64,000 bases of DNA. Source: Gnetum montanum. Taxonomy: Eukaryota > Streptophyta > Gnetopsida > Gnetales > Gnetaceae. The position numbers and the translations under genes were made by a program. The DNA lies in NCBI GenBank assembly GCA_015680685.1, contig MNCI01015029.1:256741-320740 (forward strand). The letters are read 5' to 3'. Positions 1-11,294 of this stretch are shown piece after piece; the stretch's first letter is position 1; each line of letters begins with the position of its first letter. Below the pieces are notes generated by a model. The model saw only the letters and a list, made by a program, of their open reading frames with translations, was not told where the DNA came from and ran no database searches.

Positions 1-2458
1 GAATTGTATGTGGGATACAAAGATTGTGGGGATGATGTTGACACTGTAGGAGGAACATGAATCAAAAAAGGTTTGCTGGGCATTCCTTGCTCATTTCCGA
101 TATGGATCGTGTTAATAATGTAAGGAGATTCCTTAGTATCGAGGAGATCTTTGTATACGCCCATAGATTGATTCTTCAGTTTAACAGGGTTGGCATTATC
201 AAATGTTAATTCACCCCTATCAATCATACATTGTATGTCTTGTTTAAGGGTGAAACAATAATCAGTACCATGTCCATTCCATTGATGGTACTCGCAAAAT
301 CGATCTAGTCTAAAGCCTTTTGGAATAGGAGGCTCATTTGGTGTTGCTAAGCTTGGGTTTTTGACCAATCCACAAAATCAGTCGTGTCTCTGGGCTACTA
401 CTGGGGACAACTTCTTATTTTTAATGGCCCCAGCCTTCAAAAGTTGATCTAACAACTGGGAAGGCTTCATGGGGAGCGGTGTGTATTGAGCAGGGTCTTT
501 CCTCTCAAACGTACGCGCATGACCCGTGTTAGTAGCTTGCATGGTAGATGATTCAAGTGTGTGTGCAAGAGCAGTTCTCTCATAGTTAATAGGAGTAGTA
601 GGTGGTCTACCTTGCTGTCCCATGTTGGTAGGTTGATTCTCCACTACTGCTACTATTGTTGCTTCAGCCTTTTTTTTGTCCTTTTTAGTGTGTTGATTTT
701 TAAAGACTAAGTAACTAGGGTCATGGCTATTTTGGGCTACCTCTTCTATGTTTTTAATCTGTATAAAAGCTTGGCTTAGAGTGCATGCATTTAGATAGTA
801 CAGTTTTGATTTTAAAAAATCATTCATGGCCCCCTTAAGAATTGTAAGAAGGTATGTTTCTGGGATTGGTTCATGAAGTTTGTTGAGTGCGGCACTCCAT
901 CTTTGGATAAATTTTTGTATAGGTTCAAGGGGTGCTTGTTTGACCTGTATCAGACTGTCCAAGGTTGCTTTAGGTTTCAGGTTGTATTCAAACTTGGTAA
1001 TGAACTAGTGTAAGAGATCCTCCAAAGAGGATATGGAGTTACGAGGCAAGGCTCGGTACCAATCTAATGCTCTACCAGTGAGGGACATGGCGAACACATG
1101 CAAAATTGCATGGGGCCATGCCTGAAGCAACAAGCATTCTAGTCTAAATGTGACTAGATGGGAGTTGGGGTCTTCTTCCCCGTTGTATTTAGTTAATTGA
1201 GGTAAAGAAAATCCTTTGGGAAAGGTTAATGGTGGTATCGAAGAGCTAATAGGATCATCTTGGTAAAAATCTAACACTTTAAGGTCTTCATTGTTAGTAT
1301 TTTTGAGGCGTTTGACCTCATCAATGAGCTCTTGCATCATCTTTTTAGCTTCGGCCCATTCTTGGGCACTTGGTGGAGTAGTAGATTGGCTAGTTTGAGT
1401 GCCATGCAAATTAGACTGCTATACAGTTGGTAGGAGTGATGATTGTTGAGTGATCCGAGGTTGCACTTGTGGAATATTTACAGTGGGTGCTACTAAGGGC
1501 GGCATACCGTAAGGTGTAGGTTGTTGTTGTTGAGCGACAGGGGTGGTCCATTGGCCAATTGTGGGTTGTGGAATAGATTGTTGTGACTGGAAAACTGGGA
1601 CGAGCCATTGTCCAACTATGGGTTGCGAAGGGAGGCTTTGTACTTGGTGTTGTACTGGAGGAGCTAAGGGTGTGGTATGATCTTGCACTCGTGGGATGAA
1701 GCATGTAGATGTGGAAGCAGGTATCATAGATGGTATTACTTGGGATGGGAAAGTTTCTCATACATTAATTTGAGAGGGGGGTTGTTGGGGTTGTACTTGT
1801 AAGAGAGGGGATGACGTGGTGACCAGAGGCATAGTGGGGATGGGTACATTGAATTGAGTTTCGGTCATAGGAAGAGTCGGAATAAGAGTGGGCACTTCCT
1901 GTTGGGGCACATGTGCTTGAGTGCTTTAACTGTATGAAGATACATGGTTTCTCTCGTGAAAGGGTGAAATAATGGGTTCTCATAAGTATGCGGACTGAGA
2001 GTATGATATGAATCTCTGTGTTTGGACTAAGCCGTGAAATTATCTTCTTGATCTTCATTTTGAGGTTCTACGGCGGATTGGCGTAAGGTTTGGTTCCTTA
2101 CCATGAGGAGCTAGGATATAAGTTCATGATGAGATTCAAATAGGGGAATCACATCATATGCTAAGGGGATAAAGTTATGGCCCCCTTTATAGATGAACTC
2201 AATATGTTGTTTTGCTTTCATTTCCACGCGATCAGTTGGTAGGTTGGCTTGGATCTTTACATAGATGAAGTTGTATTGTTCTGGGGTGAGAATTGTATAG
2301 GCAGGGTCTTTTCCTTGTAACCTAAGTGATTGATGGGTTGGCCCTTGAAGGTTCATATCTCTGACGGTGACTATGGATTTGGTTGTGGTCGCAGGATTTG
2401 AGATTTTAGCATTGAGGTCAGAAATGGGTAATGTTGCTTTGATCTGGGATGCTTCCAT
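1..2458 (-). pseudogene. gag: Element A gag polyprotein remnant (Tat-like Ty3/gypsy)
   Basis: Gag makes the virus-like particle that packages element RNA. The ATG at 2458 is chosen because the following segment (SLRLQGKD, then TPEQYNF) matches the gag N-termini of elements B and C. A Pro/Gln-rich stretch spans about 2058-1411. The capsid core at 1409-1005 has TKYNGEEDPNSHL and GRALDWYRALP, typical of plant gypsy gag. A second block (962-378) carries KSKLYYLN and a Lys-rich linker. A zinc knuckle of form C-x2-H-x4-H-x4-C (CEYHQWNGHGTDYC) lies near 249-297. Stops and frameshifts fall between these blocks, so it is not translatable as one protein. Protease and pol would lie to the left, outside the window. 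Confidence 0.85.
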
Positions 2459-2519
2459 ATGTGTAACTAGTTTGACTAGCTGAATTTATGTAAACAGCGT
2501 ATGTAAGCCTAGATTGAGC

Positions 2520-2790
2520 AAACTGGACAACGTGAGCAAGCTTAGTGTGTGTAACTAGTTTCAGCATGAGCAAGCTCAGCGTGCGTAATTGGTTTCAACG
2601 TGAGCAAGCTTAGCATGCGTAACTGGTTTCAGTGTGAGTAAGCTCAGTGTGTGTGACTGGGTTCAGTGTAAGCAAGCTCAGCGTGTGTAACTGGGTTTAG
2701 CGTAAGCAAGCTCATCATGCGTAACTGGGTTTAGCGTAAGCAAGCTCAACGTGCATAAATTTGCAACGTGACCAAGCCTAGCATGAACAG
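2520..2790. repeat. 33-bp tandem repeat in element A 5' untranslated leader
   Basis: About eight imperfect copies with a period near 33 bases, each holding a GAGCAAGCT-like core followed by GTGCGTAACTGG or a close variant. It lies between the gag start and the primer site, in the same place as the GCGTA-rich leader array of element B. No coding potential is seen. Confidence 0.8.
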
Positions 2791-2880
2791 GACTAGCGTT
2801 AATGAGGGTTTTGGTTTTAGCGCTTAATTAGTGTAACGTTTCGAACCGTGGGGCGACTAAGGTTTTGTCAAATGGTAAGG

Positions 2881-2900
2881 GGCCTCCTTCTAGCACCAAT
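2881..2900 (-). other. Primer binding site of element A
   Basis: Read on the minus strand this is TTGGTGCTAGAAGGAGGCC, starting three bases inside the LTR edge. Elements B (TTGGCGCTAGAAGGAGGGCC), F and, less well, C carry the same site. It starts with TGG as expected for pairing to a tRNA CCA end; I cannot name the tRNA with certainty. Confidence 0.7.
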
Positions 2901-3117
2901 TTCTGTACTATTCGAAATCGTCGGCGTAAGGTTGGAGGAAAACAAACATCAAAAGATCTCCACAGAGATACAGATGACCCTGCCTTCATGTGAGGGCAAG
3001 CTGGAAAAATAAAGCAAAGTGCCTTCGATGGTTTGCATGTAGATCAAACAAGGACTTTCCCGAGCGTACGCTATTGCCTACGCTGGGGTTATCGTCACAA
3101 ACATAAAAGAGAGAAAA

Positions 3118-3182
3118 TAATGTAATGCAATGTAATGTGAAGTAATGTAATGAAATGTAATGAGACGTAATGGAATGTAAAC
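3118..3182. repeat. TAATG-rich short tandem repeat in element A LTR
   Basis: Loose repeat of (A/C)TAATG(T/A)A units. It occupies the place where the element B LTR has its GCGTAAACA-type array, so the two may be diverged versions of the same R/U5 array. Confidence 0.6.
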
Positions 3183-3704
3183 ACAGCTAGAATGTATGCA
3201 GGAACATGAAATGAAATGGAACAATGCAAATAATAATTTAGAATAGGATAATGAATAGCAAACAAATAAAAAATGCTATATTAATCAACAATATGTGCAC
3301 CGGTCAAAACGTAGTTGCGTTGCAAGTCAAACGTTAAGCTTTGATGTGAGGTGTTTATAGGTGCTAGGAATCACATGCGTATGGGCTCAGGATTGCTTGT
3401 TTTCTTGCTTCAAATTTTTTCAACCCCATTTATCTTCATGAATAGGGTATTTATGCATTTGTCTAGGCTTGGGAGTAGGAATGAATGAGATCGATGGCTA
3501 CAAGATGAAAGAAAAAAGGATTGCATGATAGGTGTACGTGGGCAACTATGTTCTAGACCAGGTGCACTGTATCTTACAATGCAAGCTAGCTTACACTCAT
3601 GGAAGTAGCGTAAGAGCTTGACAATCTTACAAATGGTGAATCTTACAATGAAAATTTACAATGAATTTGCAATTAAGATTTGACTTCGGCTCGCTTGGAA
3701 CTTC

Positions 3705-3709
3705 ATGGT
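3705..3709. repeat. Target site duplication of element B, left copy (ATGGT)
   Basis: ATGGT directly abuts the TG of the B LTR at 3710. The same five bases follow the CA end of the other LTR at 21143-21147. Five bases is the usual duplication length for Ty3/gypsy integrase. Confidence 0.9.
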
Positions 3710-4800
3710 TGTAGCGCCCGAAATCGTTGGTCCCCAGCTGGAAAGAAAAACAGAGACCGCGGGATCGCGGGACGAGCACAGACGACCCTACCTTTGCCTA
3801 AGGATGAGCTGGAATGCACGAAGGTAGGGCACCTTGGGTGGTCCGCGCGGATTAGACAAGGATTTCCCCGAGTGCCACCGAAGTGTTATACGCTGGGTTA
3901 TACGTAAATTGTGTAACGGGCATAAAACTGAGCGAACAGTGAAAACAGGACGTAAACAAAGTGTGGACAGCGTAACAACGTAAACGGGGTGTATACAGTG
4001 TAAACAGTTTGAACAGGGTGTAGATAGCGTAAACAGAGCGTAAAGCGTAAACAGGGTTTAAACAGGGCATAAAGCGTGAGTAGCGTAAACAGAGCGTAGA
4101 CAGCGTAAAGCATAAACGAGCGTAAGCAGCGTAAAAAAGTTTAAACGGCGTAGACAAATGTAAACAACGTAAACAATGTGAGCGTAAACAAAATGTAAAC
4201 TATAACAATGACGTTGCAAGAACACATTTTTCGAGGTACCGGTCTTAACGCAGTTGTGCGTGTACACAAGGCAGACGTAAAGCCCCGGTTGGTGTAGGGA
4301 GGCGGCTGGTTCGCACGGTAGGCGGAGCGTAGAGACTATGCTCAGGGTACAAGACTTCCAGCATGTGAGGGTTTCAAGCTCTGGTTTTACAGTGTAATTG
4401 CTCTGGGTTTGCTCTGGTAAATTTTTGCTGACCTTGAAAATGCGGAAAACTGGGCTTTTTATAGGGGAAGGGGTACCGGGAAAATCGGGTTGGGAGACAC
4501 TTGGCGTGTCGACCGGGCGTGTACATTTTAGAAATATGGTCTATGCTGGGTGTATACGCTACATCAGGCCAGCGTATATGTTGGGCGTATACGCTGGTCA
4601 TAGACGCCAGGCGTATACGCTAGGCGTATACGCTGGTGGATGCTGGTGTAGACGCTGGGCGTAACACTTGATAAAAACCAAGTGTTTCGATCCTCAAAAT
4701 TACCATGTGTGACTCCAAATGTAGCCAAGGTCATCTGAGGGTCACGGGGACCTGCTTCTTGCCGGACAAGTGCCAAACTTGAAATTTTTGTGGTGTTTCA
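3710..4800 (-). repeat. Element B 3' LTR
   Basis: Runs from TGTAGCGCCCGAAATCG to GGTGTTTCA on the plus strand, 1,091 bases. It holds a GCGTAAACA-type array (about 3915-4205), a minus-strand TATA box TATAAAAAG (4455-4463) and a short cluster of GCGTATACGC palindromes (about 4545-4670). It is about 218 bases shorter than the 5' LTR, and the difference lies in the palindrome cluster. Confidence 0.92.
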
Positions 4801-4804
4801 TTGG

Positions 4805-4813
4805 CCCCTCTTT
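4805..4813 (-). other. Polypurine tract of element B
   Basis: Minus strand reads AAAGAGGGG followed by CCAA and then the LTR start TGAAACACC. Element C has AAAGAGGGA in the same place. It primes plus-strand DNA synthesis. Confidence 0.8.
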
Positions 4814-5814
4814 GTTGATGCTTGGAGAAATCGACCCGAGAAGCGTTGACAAAGAAGCGCAAAACAGCATAAGCAACTTGATAAAAGCTTTGTCCCTTGT
4901 CACTTGACTAGACATCATCGTATCGTGTTTAGTAGTGTATGGGATTGAAAAAGGTGAGATTGGTAGCTGGTAGGAGAGAAGAGATTGTGGGGATTAGTGA
5001 TTATCCGAGGGATCATGCTGGGGAAATGTGATGCTCAGGTGTGCAGCATGCCGATCCTCGTCGATAGCCATTTTTTTTGGCAGACTCGGAACTCAGGCCT
5101 GCGATACGTGTCCTTTGGCTGAACAGTGCTCCTAGTTAGTGTTCAAGAGAGCTTGTTGTCAAGGCCAAAGCCACGGGGTGATGGTTTACATTCTTTGGAG
5201 GAACAACGCCCTTCTTTGGGGAAACTGTAAGTGAAGAGTCAAAGCCATGCAAAGGATACTTCTTGATTGTTCTTGACATGAGTACCTATTTTCAAGACCG
5301 ATACCTTCCCACCTGGGGATTGTATGGGAAGTGCCAAGGGCCCTGTTTTTTTTTTTGAAGATTGTTCTTGTACTCATGTGCGAATATTGTGTTTTGTGTG
5401 TTGCAACTGCTATGATGTTTTACAGTGTGTAATAGTTTGGTGAACAGATGGGGAATTTTCGGGGAATGGGAATGTACGAGTTAACGGTTTGATTCAGTCT
5501 TGCCAGGTGGATAAATGGACATTGCTTCATCTTGCTGCCTACGATGAAATGTACTCTCGTACGAGCACCTCTGAGCGTCATCCTGCAAACATAACTCCAA
5601 GGAGACAAGAAAACCATGAGTGAATAAATGAGCTTAGAATTAAACAGCTGTAGGTGAACAAAAATATTGGGGACGATTCTGAGCATTGAGTGCGGATGTC
5701 AACGATGTTGATGAGAGTGTGTGTCGATGAGGGATGCAATGATTCTGATGAATGAATACGGCTGTGGAGCGAAGAGTTGGAGATGAATGTGTCAGTTTAC
5801 AATTTTGACGGACT
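4814..5814. other. Element B 3' untranslated region, no gene seen
   Basis: One kilobase between the polypurine tract and array 3. No recognisable protein domain; short open frames here look like chance. The matching stretch in element C (61331-62715) is also non-coding. Confidence 0.6.
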
Positions 5815-6240
5815 ATCATGGGTTAGTTTTATGTCGTAACCTGTTGGACATTACCCGCTTTAATGTCGTGGCGGATGGTACATTGTCAGTTTCGAGTCTT
5901 AGCGGACCATGCAGAGGCAAGCTAGTTTATAGTCTTAGCAGACTCTGATGGTTCTAGCGGTGACATTTTACTGTCATGCCAGAAGGATGCTAGTTTATCG
6001 TATTGCGGAAACTGTGGGATATCAATTTATTGTCATAATACCAGGACAATGGTGGTGTCAGTTTTAAGTCATAACCCAAGACTATTCTGTGGTATCAGTT
6101 TATAGTCGTAATCCAGGACTTGCTATGGTATCAGTTTATAGTCATGATTCCAGGACTTGCTGTGGTATCAGTTTATAGTCATGATTCTAGGACTTCTCTA
6201 TGGTATCAGTTTATAGTCGTGATTCTAGGACTAACACGTA
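5815..6240 (-). repeat. Array 3 of element B (after integrase), 36-39 bp units
   Basis: Degenerate copies at first, then four regular units starting at 6091, 6127, 6163 and 6202. Plus strand core is GGTATCAGTTTATAGTC; read in the element's sense direction it is GACTATAAACTGATACC. It ends just before the integrase stop codon and shares its TAAACT core with arrays 1 and 2 and with those of element C. Confidence 0.8.
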
Positions 6241-6253
6241 CTTGAGCTCAAAT

Positions 6254-9200
6254 TTATGTATAAAATGGTTTTAGGAACAAGTGATTGGTTGGATTTGCAA
6301 ATTCTTTTCCGTCCATGTCAGCTAGCTTGAAAGCTCCATTGTCAAATGCTTTGGTGACCAGATAAGGCCCTTCCCAGTTGACTGAGAATTTATCTGGGTG
6401 TTCTCGAACAGCCTTAAGCACGAGGTCTCCTTCTTTGATGGGGCGCTTATGAACGTCATGCTGATGTCGTTGCCGCTGTTGTTTTTGATACCATTCGATC
6501 TGATCAAGTGCGCATACGCGCTCCTCCTCCACTGAGACCAGGTCAATGATGCGTAGATCATTATTTTGTTGGTCGTCGAGAAGTCCGGAAAGCGTGATCC
6601 TTAGAGATGGTACCTGTAATTCCAAAGGTAAAACACCTTCTGAACCGTAAACAAGACTGTATGGAGTTTTACCTGTCGAAGTCCGATGTGTAGTACGGTA
6701 TGCCCACAATGCATACACCAGTTGTTCGTGCCATCTTCGTTTACTTTGGGCAAGCATCTTTTTGAGTATTGTAATGATTGTCTTATTTGTTGCTTCCGCC
6801 TGCCCATTGCTTTGAGGATAGTAAGGGGATGAAAACGAATGTTTGATCCCTAGACTATCACAAAACGTTTTGGTCTTGGCACTGCTAAATTGTGGTCCAT
6901 TGTCAGTGATGATCATCATGGGAATGCCAAAATGGGTCACAATGTTTTCGAGGATGAAGTGGCACACGTGTTTAGAAGTAGTTTTTTGAAGGGGCACAAC
7001 TTCTACCGATTTCGTGAAATATTTGGTTGCTGTTATGATAAAACCATGCCCGGCAGAAGATGTGGGTGTTATCGGGCCTATAAGGTCCAATCCCCACTTC
7101 TGGAAGGGCCATGTGATTTGTGTTGTGTGCAACTCATTTGGTGGGATATGGATTAGATTACTGTGTTTTTGACAAGTACTACATGTTCTGACCTTGGACA
7201 GACAATCGTACTCCATGTGTGGCCAATAGTAGCCTAAGCGTCTTATTTTGGTTGCCATTGCCTTCGGTGCAATGTGTCCCCCGCATATTCCGTCGTGTAC
7301 TTGTTCAACAATTGTTTGGGCTTCGGTACTATTGACGCATGTCAGCAGTATGCCTTCGTAGGATCGGCGACACAATGTGTCTCCTATTAGTGTGTATTGT
7401 CTAGAACGTTTGCGTACTGCATCCTTTTGTGCGTTTGTTAAATGTTGTGGCATTTCGCCACGCAGAAGGTATTCCTTTACGTCGTCGTACCATTCATTAG
7501 CGTGTGTTGCACTGACAGATGCGATTGGCAGCATGTCGAGAGTATTGGTTATGGGCTCGGCACAACTGGTTATGGAGCTTGGTAATGCATGAAACATGTC
7601 AGGGGATATGTTTAAGGCCAAGGTTGCTAATGTGCCTGCAATGGTATTGTCATTCCTGGAGATGTGTTGGACATCGACGCTTTCGAATCGTTTAAGTAGG
7701 TGTTTAGCCAAATCACAGTATGGTTGTAAGTGTTGCGCTTTACATGTATAGACGTCTGTGACTTGGTTTACAACTAGTTGTGAGTCCCCTCTGACTATAA
7801 GCCATGTAATATCGGAAGATAGTGCGGCCACGAGACCTTTAAGGAGGCCTTCATACTCTTCTACGTTATTAGTACAATGAAAATTGAAGCAATAAGCAAA
7901 AGGTTTAATTTCCCTAGAGGGGTATGTGATTACAGCGGCAACACTTCCTCCTTGAGAGGTGGATGCTCTATCGAAGCTTAGAATGGTATCGTAGTTATCT
8001 GGCACCGTATCTATTGCATTTACATTTTCATCTGGGAATTTGGGTTCTATTGTACCTGGATCTTGTGTTGGCAATGTAGCCATTTGATTTACTATGGCTT
8101 GGCCTTTAACTGACGCTTGTGCTACGTAGCGTAGGTCGAACTCAACTATGATGGCCTTCCAACGGGCTATCCTGCTTGATTCGTAGATATTTCCAGTTAT
8201 ATCTCTGAGTACATTGTCTTTGCAAATTATGTTAGCTTGGTTTTGGAAAAGATAATGTCGCCATTTCTTTAAAGAGAAAACTAAGGCTAAACATGACTTC
8301 TCTACGTTGTTGTATCTTTTTTCGTGGGCAACTAATGCATGGCTCAAGTAGTATACAGGGACTTCAATTCTGTCATCTTGTTTCTGGCAAAGCATAGACG
8401 CGATTGATGATTCTGATGTGACTAGGTAGATGTAAAACAGCTTGTCATTTTTGGGTGGGTACACCGTGGGTAGTCGCGCGAGTGCTGTCTTAATGTTGTC
8501 AAATGCTTCTTGGCATTGCGGGGTCCATTCAAAATGGACATTTTTGTGTAGTAGGTGGTTCATAGGTGTTAGTTTTTTTGTCAATTTTTCTATGAACCTC
8601 CTGATGAACTGTAATCGACATTGTAGCCCTCGAAGTTCGGTTAGGTTGCTAGGTGATTTCAGGTTTGTAATGGCCTTAACCTTATCGGGGTCTACCCGTT
8701 ACCTTGCTTCTGAGGTTACAAATCCAAGCAGTTTACCTGTCTTGACGCCGAAGACACATTTCTTTGGATTAAGCCTTAGTTCGTACTTTAGACAACGTTT
8801 TAACACTAAGTCAAGATCCTGCACATGTTGTTCTGACGTTTTTGATTTAACCACTATGTCATCCATGTAATCATTGAGTGAATGTAGGATGTAATCGCTG
8901 AAGATGTATGTCATCGCCCTCTGATATGTGGCCCCAGCGTTCTTGAGACCGAAAGGCATCATCGTGTAACAAAAGGTTCCCCAAGGTGTCATAAAAGTCG
9001 TTTGGAGCTGGTGTTCTGGATTAATACGTATCTGGTTATATCCTGAGAACCCATCCAAAAAAGATAACAGGGCATGCCTGGCAGTTGAGTCAACCAATTG
9101 ATCAATGCTAGGTAAGGGGAAGTCATCTTTTATGGTTGCTACGTTGAGGTCTCGGAAGTCAATGCATAGGCGGATACTTCCGTTCTTCTTTGGGACTATA

Positions 9201-9799
9201 ACCATGTTTGACACCCACTCGGCGTAATCAACAGCCCTAATGAAACCAGCTTGGTAGAGCTTAGTAATCTCACTATGAACTGCGAATGCTACCTCGGGCT
9301 TGACCTTTCGTGCTTTTTGTTTCACTGGCCTTAGTCTTGGATCAAGGATAATGTTGTGTTGGATGATATGAGGGTCTAGTCCGGGCATATCTGTATAGGA
9401 CCAAGCAAACACTTTCATATTGTCCCTAAGCACGTTTTCGATGTCCCGAGCCAGCCGCGGTTCTAGTAATGCACTTAATTTTAGAATTTTAATTTCCCCA
9501 TCAGGCGTGGTGATGGGAGTTTCAGTTAGAGGATCTTCGGTAATATTTTCGGCTTCTATGTCGAGGGATTTTGTCATACCCTCATAGTCGTTAACCGTTT
9601 GCTATGTTGAAGCTATTATTGCATTGTTTGTTAATGAGCTCACATGGATGAGATTCATGTCGATATTCCTTTCAACCTCGCCGTATGGTCCATTAATAAC
9701 TAACGGCTTAGTTAAACGCTTGCAATCCATTAGGCTAGTTCCTGTCAATAAATTGAGAGCCTGGTAAGATAGTGGAGATTGTTTTATGTCTTTTGGCAA
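6254..9799 (-). pseudogene. pol: Element B pol: RT, RNase H, second RNase H, integrase (two in-frame stops)
   Basis: Copies element RNA into DNA and inserts it. From 9799 to 6254 everything is in one frame, with stops only near 9602 and 8699. RT has the catalytic YMDD at codons 8869-8858 and MTPWGTFCYTMMPFGLKNAG. After the RNase H that follows RT (VPVYYLSHAL, HYLFQNQ) comes a second RNase H with SFDRAST, NNVEEYEGLL and IVRGDSQLVVNQV; its last Asp region reads NDNTIAG, so that Asp looks lost. Integrase has an HHCC finger (TCSTCQKH) and all three acidic residues: D at 7085-7087 (GLDLIGP), D at 6902-6904 (ITDNGPQF), E at 6794-6796 (NGQAEATNK). The tail has the GPY-type motif NWEGPYLV and no chromodomain. 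This is the best preserved protein in the window. Dual RNase H argues for the Tat clade. Confidence 0.93.
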
Positions 9800-9836
9800 T
9801 CTTTAGTGTGTATGTATGACAGTGGATTAATGTGAC

Positions 9837-10124
9837 AGTAAAACGGCAGTTTAATGCCTTACCGGGCAACGAACGGCAGTTTAATGCCTTACCGGGCAAC
9901 AAACGGCAGTTTAATGCCTTGCCGGGCAATGAACGACAGTTTAATGCCTTCAATGAACGACAGTTTAATGCCTTTCTAGGCAACGAACGACAGTTTAATG
10001 CCTTGCCAGGCAACGGACGGTAGTTTAATGCCTTGCCGGGCAACAGACGGCAGTTTAATGGCTTACCGGGCAACGAACGACAGTTTAATGCCTTATCGGG
10101 CAACAAACGACAGTTTAATGCCAA
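9837..10124 (-). repeat. Array 2 of element B (before RT), ten 30-bp units
   Basis: CAGTTTAATGCC recurs at 9847, 9877, 9907, 9937, 9961, 9991, 10021, 10051, 10081 and 10111, a strict 30-base period except for one 24-base unit. Sense strand core is GGCATTAAACTG. The array lies between the first pol codons and the TATA box of the antisense gene, about 160-450 bases upstream of that box. Element C has an array in the same place. Confidence 0.93.
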
Positions 10125-10286
10125 AATTTTACGTTTTATTTAGTTTATGCATGTAATTTTTATATATTTTTAAAAAATTTAAGGCAAATCTGAAAAAGTG
10201 CAAAAAACGAGGCAAAAAGGTAAGGAAAACGAAGGGCGGCGGCAGCGTCAACGCCAGCGTCAGCGTCGACGTCAGCGTCGGAGTGC

Positions 10287-10293
10287 TATAAAA
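10287..10293 (+). promoter_or_regulatory. TATA box of the element B antisense gene
   Basis: TATAAAA in the context GTGCTATAAAAGGGG, 153 bases upstream of the first ATG (10446). Transcription would start near 10315-10325. Element C has TATAAATAG at the matching place on its opposite strand (56831-56839). Confidence 0.65.
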
Positions 10294-10619
10294 GGGGAAA
10301 AGGGGCTTCATTTGTCATTTGTCCCTCTGAGCATGAGCGTGTGAGCGAAACCCCAGCGTAGACGCCAAGAGAGAAACATAGCGTAAACGCCGAGCGAAAC
10401 CCCAGCGTAGACGCCGACCAAAGGAACCACATCGTATACGCCGAGATGGGCAGAGGCAAAGAAATGGAAGGCCAAGGAAAGAAGGGACCAGAGTTGACGT
10501 TCGCGGAGGAGAGCGAGGCGATGCTGCAGTGCCTACCCCGCCCGAGCCTTCCCGCATGGCCTAGATCTTCCAGCAGGTAGGATGTTGACTCTATTTTTTG
10601 TTTATTTTTCTGTGTCTGT

Positions 10620-11215
10620 TTTTGTAGCGTAGACAGTTAGCATATAGGGTTTCGGCGTATATGCCGAGCATAAAGGGTTCAGGGTATTGTACCGGCGTAG
10701 ACGCTGCGCGTGTTGTTTTTGGCGTAGACTGTCACGGCTTTGTTTTTCAGTGTTCATCGTAGACGATTGTCGGCGTATACGCCGAGGGTTTCTACATCGT
10801 ATACGCTGGGCGTAAGTTGGATATTTTACAGCGTAAACCTGTTCGGCGTAAAGTCTTGTATTATGTACTGCGTACAGTTTTTAGCGTGTATGCCCAGCGT
10901 ATACGCTGAGCGTAACTATTTCTCTCTACGCCCAACGTATACGCTGAGCGTAACTGTTTGTCTCTACGCCCAGCGTATACGCCGAGCGTAACTGTTTGTC
11001 TCTATGCCCAGCGTATACGTCGAGCGTAAATTTTTGTCTCTACGCCCAGCATATACGCCGAGCGTAATTGTTTGTCTCTACCCCCAGCGTATACGCCAAG
11101 CGTAACTGTTTGTCTCTACGCCCAGCATATACGCTGAGCGTAACTGTTTGCCTCTACACCCAGTGTATATGTCGAGCGTAATTGTTTGCCTCTACGCCCA
11201 TCGTAACAGTTAGAA
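10620..11215. repeat. GCGTATACGC palindrome array in intron 1 of the antisense gene
   Basis: Repeated palindromes GCGTATACGC and decayed forms, in units of about 55 bases that also carry GAGCGTAACTGTTTGTCTCT. Similar GCGTAGACGCC motifs lie in the leader and exon 1 (10350-10440). The same palindrome fills U3 of the element B LTRs. Confidence 0.85.
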
Positions 11216-11294
11216 AAATTTTCCGCGAATGTGCATTTTTCAAAGTGAAGTTTCCAGTATGATTAACCTTTGGGGTTGTTTTAATGGTTTGCAG

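Larger units (their letters stand above)
2904..3709 (-). repeat. Element A 5' LTR, first part (split by element B)
   Basis: Begins TGTACTATTCGAAATCGTCGG on the plus strand, matching the start of the element B LTR, and is interrupted at 3709 by B. Minus-strand TATA candidates are TATAAACA (3352-3359) and GCATAAATACCC near 3450. The rest of this LTR resumes after B and ends at 22003, giving about 1.66 kb in total. Confidence 0.8.

Noticed and set aside
6890-7156. Plus-strand frames across the pol region (also 8442-8870)
   Set aside because: Shadows of the integrase and RT frames on the opposite strand.
9735-10124. Open frames on both strands reading repeated ALNCRSLPGK or RQFNALPGNE phrases
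   Set aside because: They are translations of the 30-bp array 2. A 30-base period keeps any frame open; no start context or similar protein in element C.
9837-10124. CRISPR-like array
   Set aside because: Units repeat head to tail with no unique spacers, and the genome is a plant.
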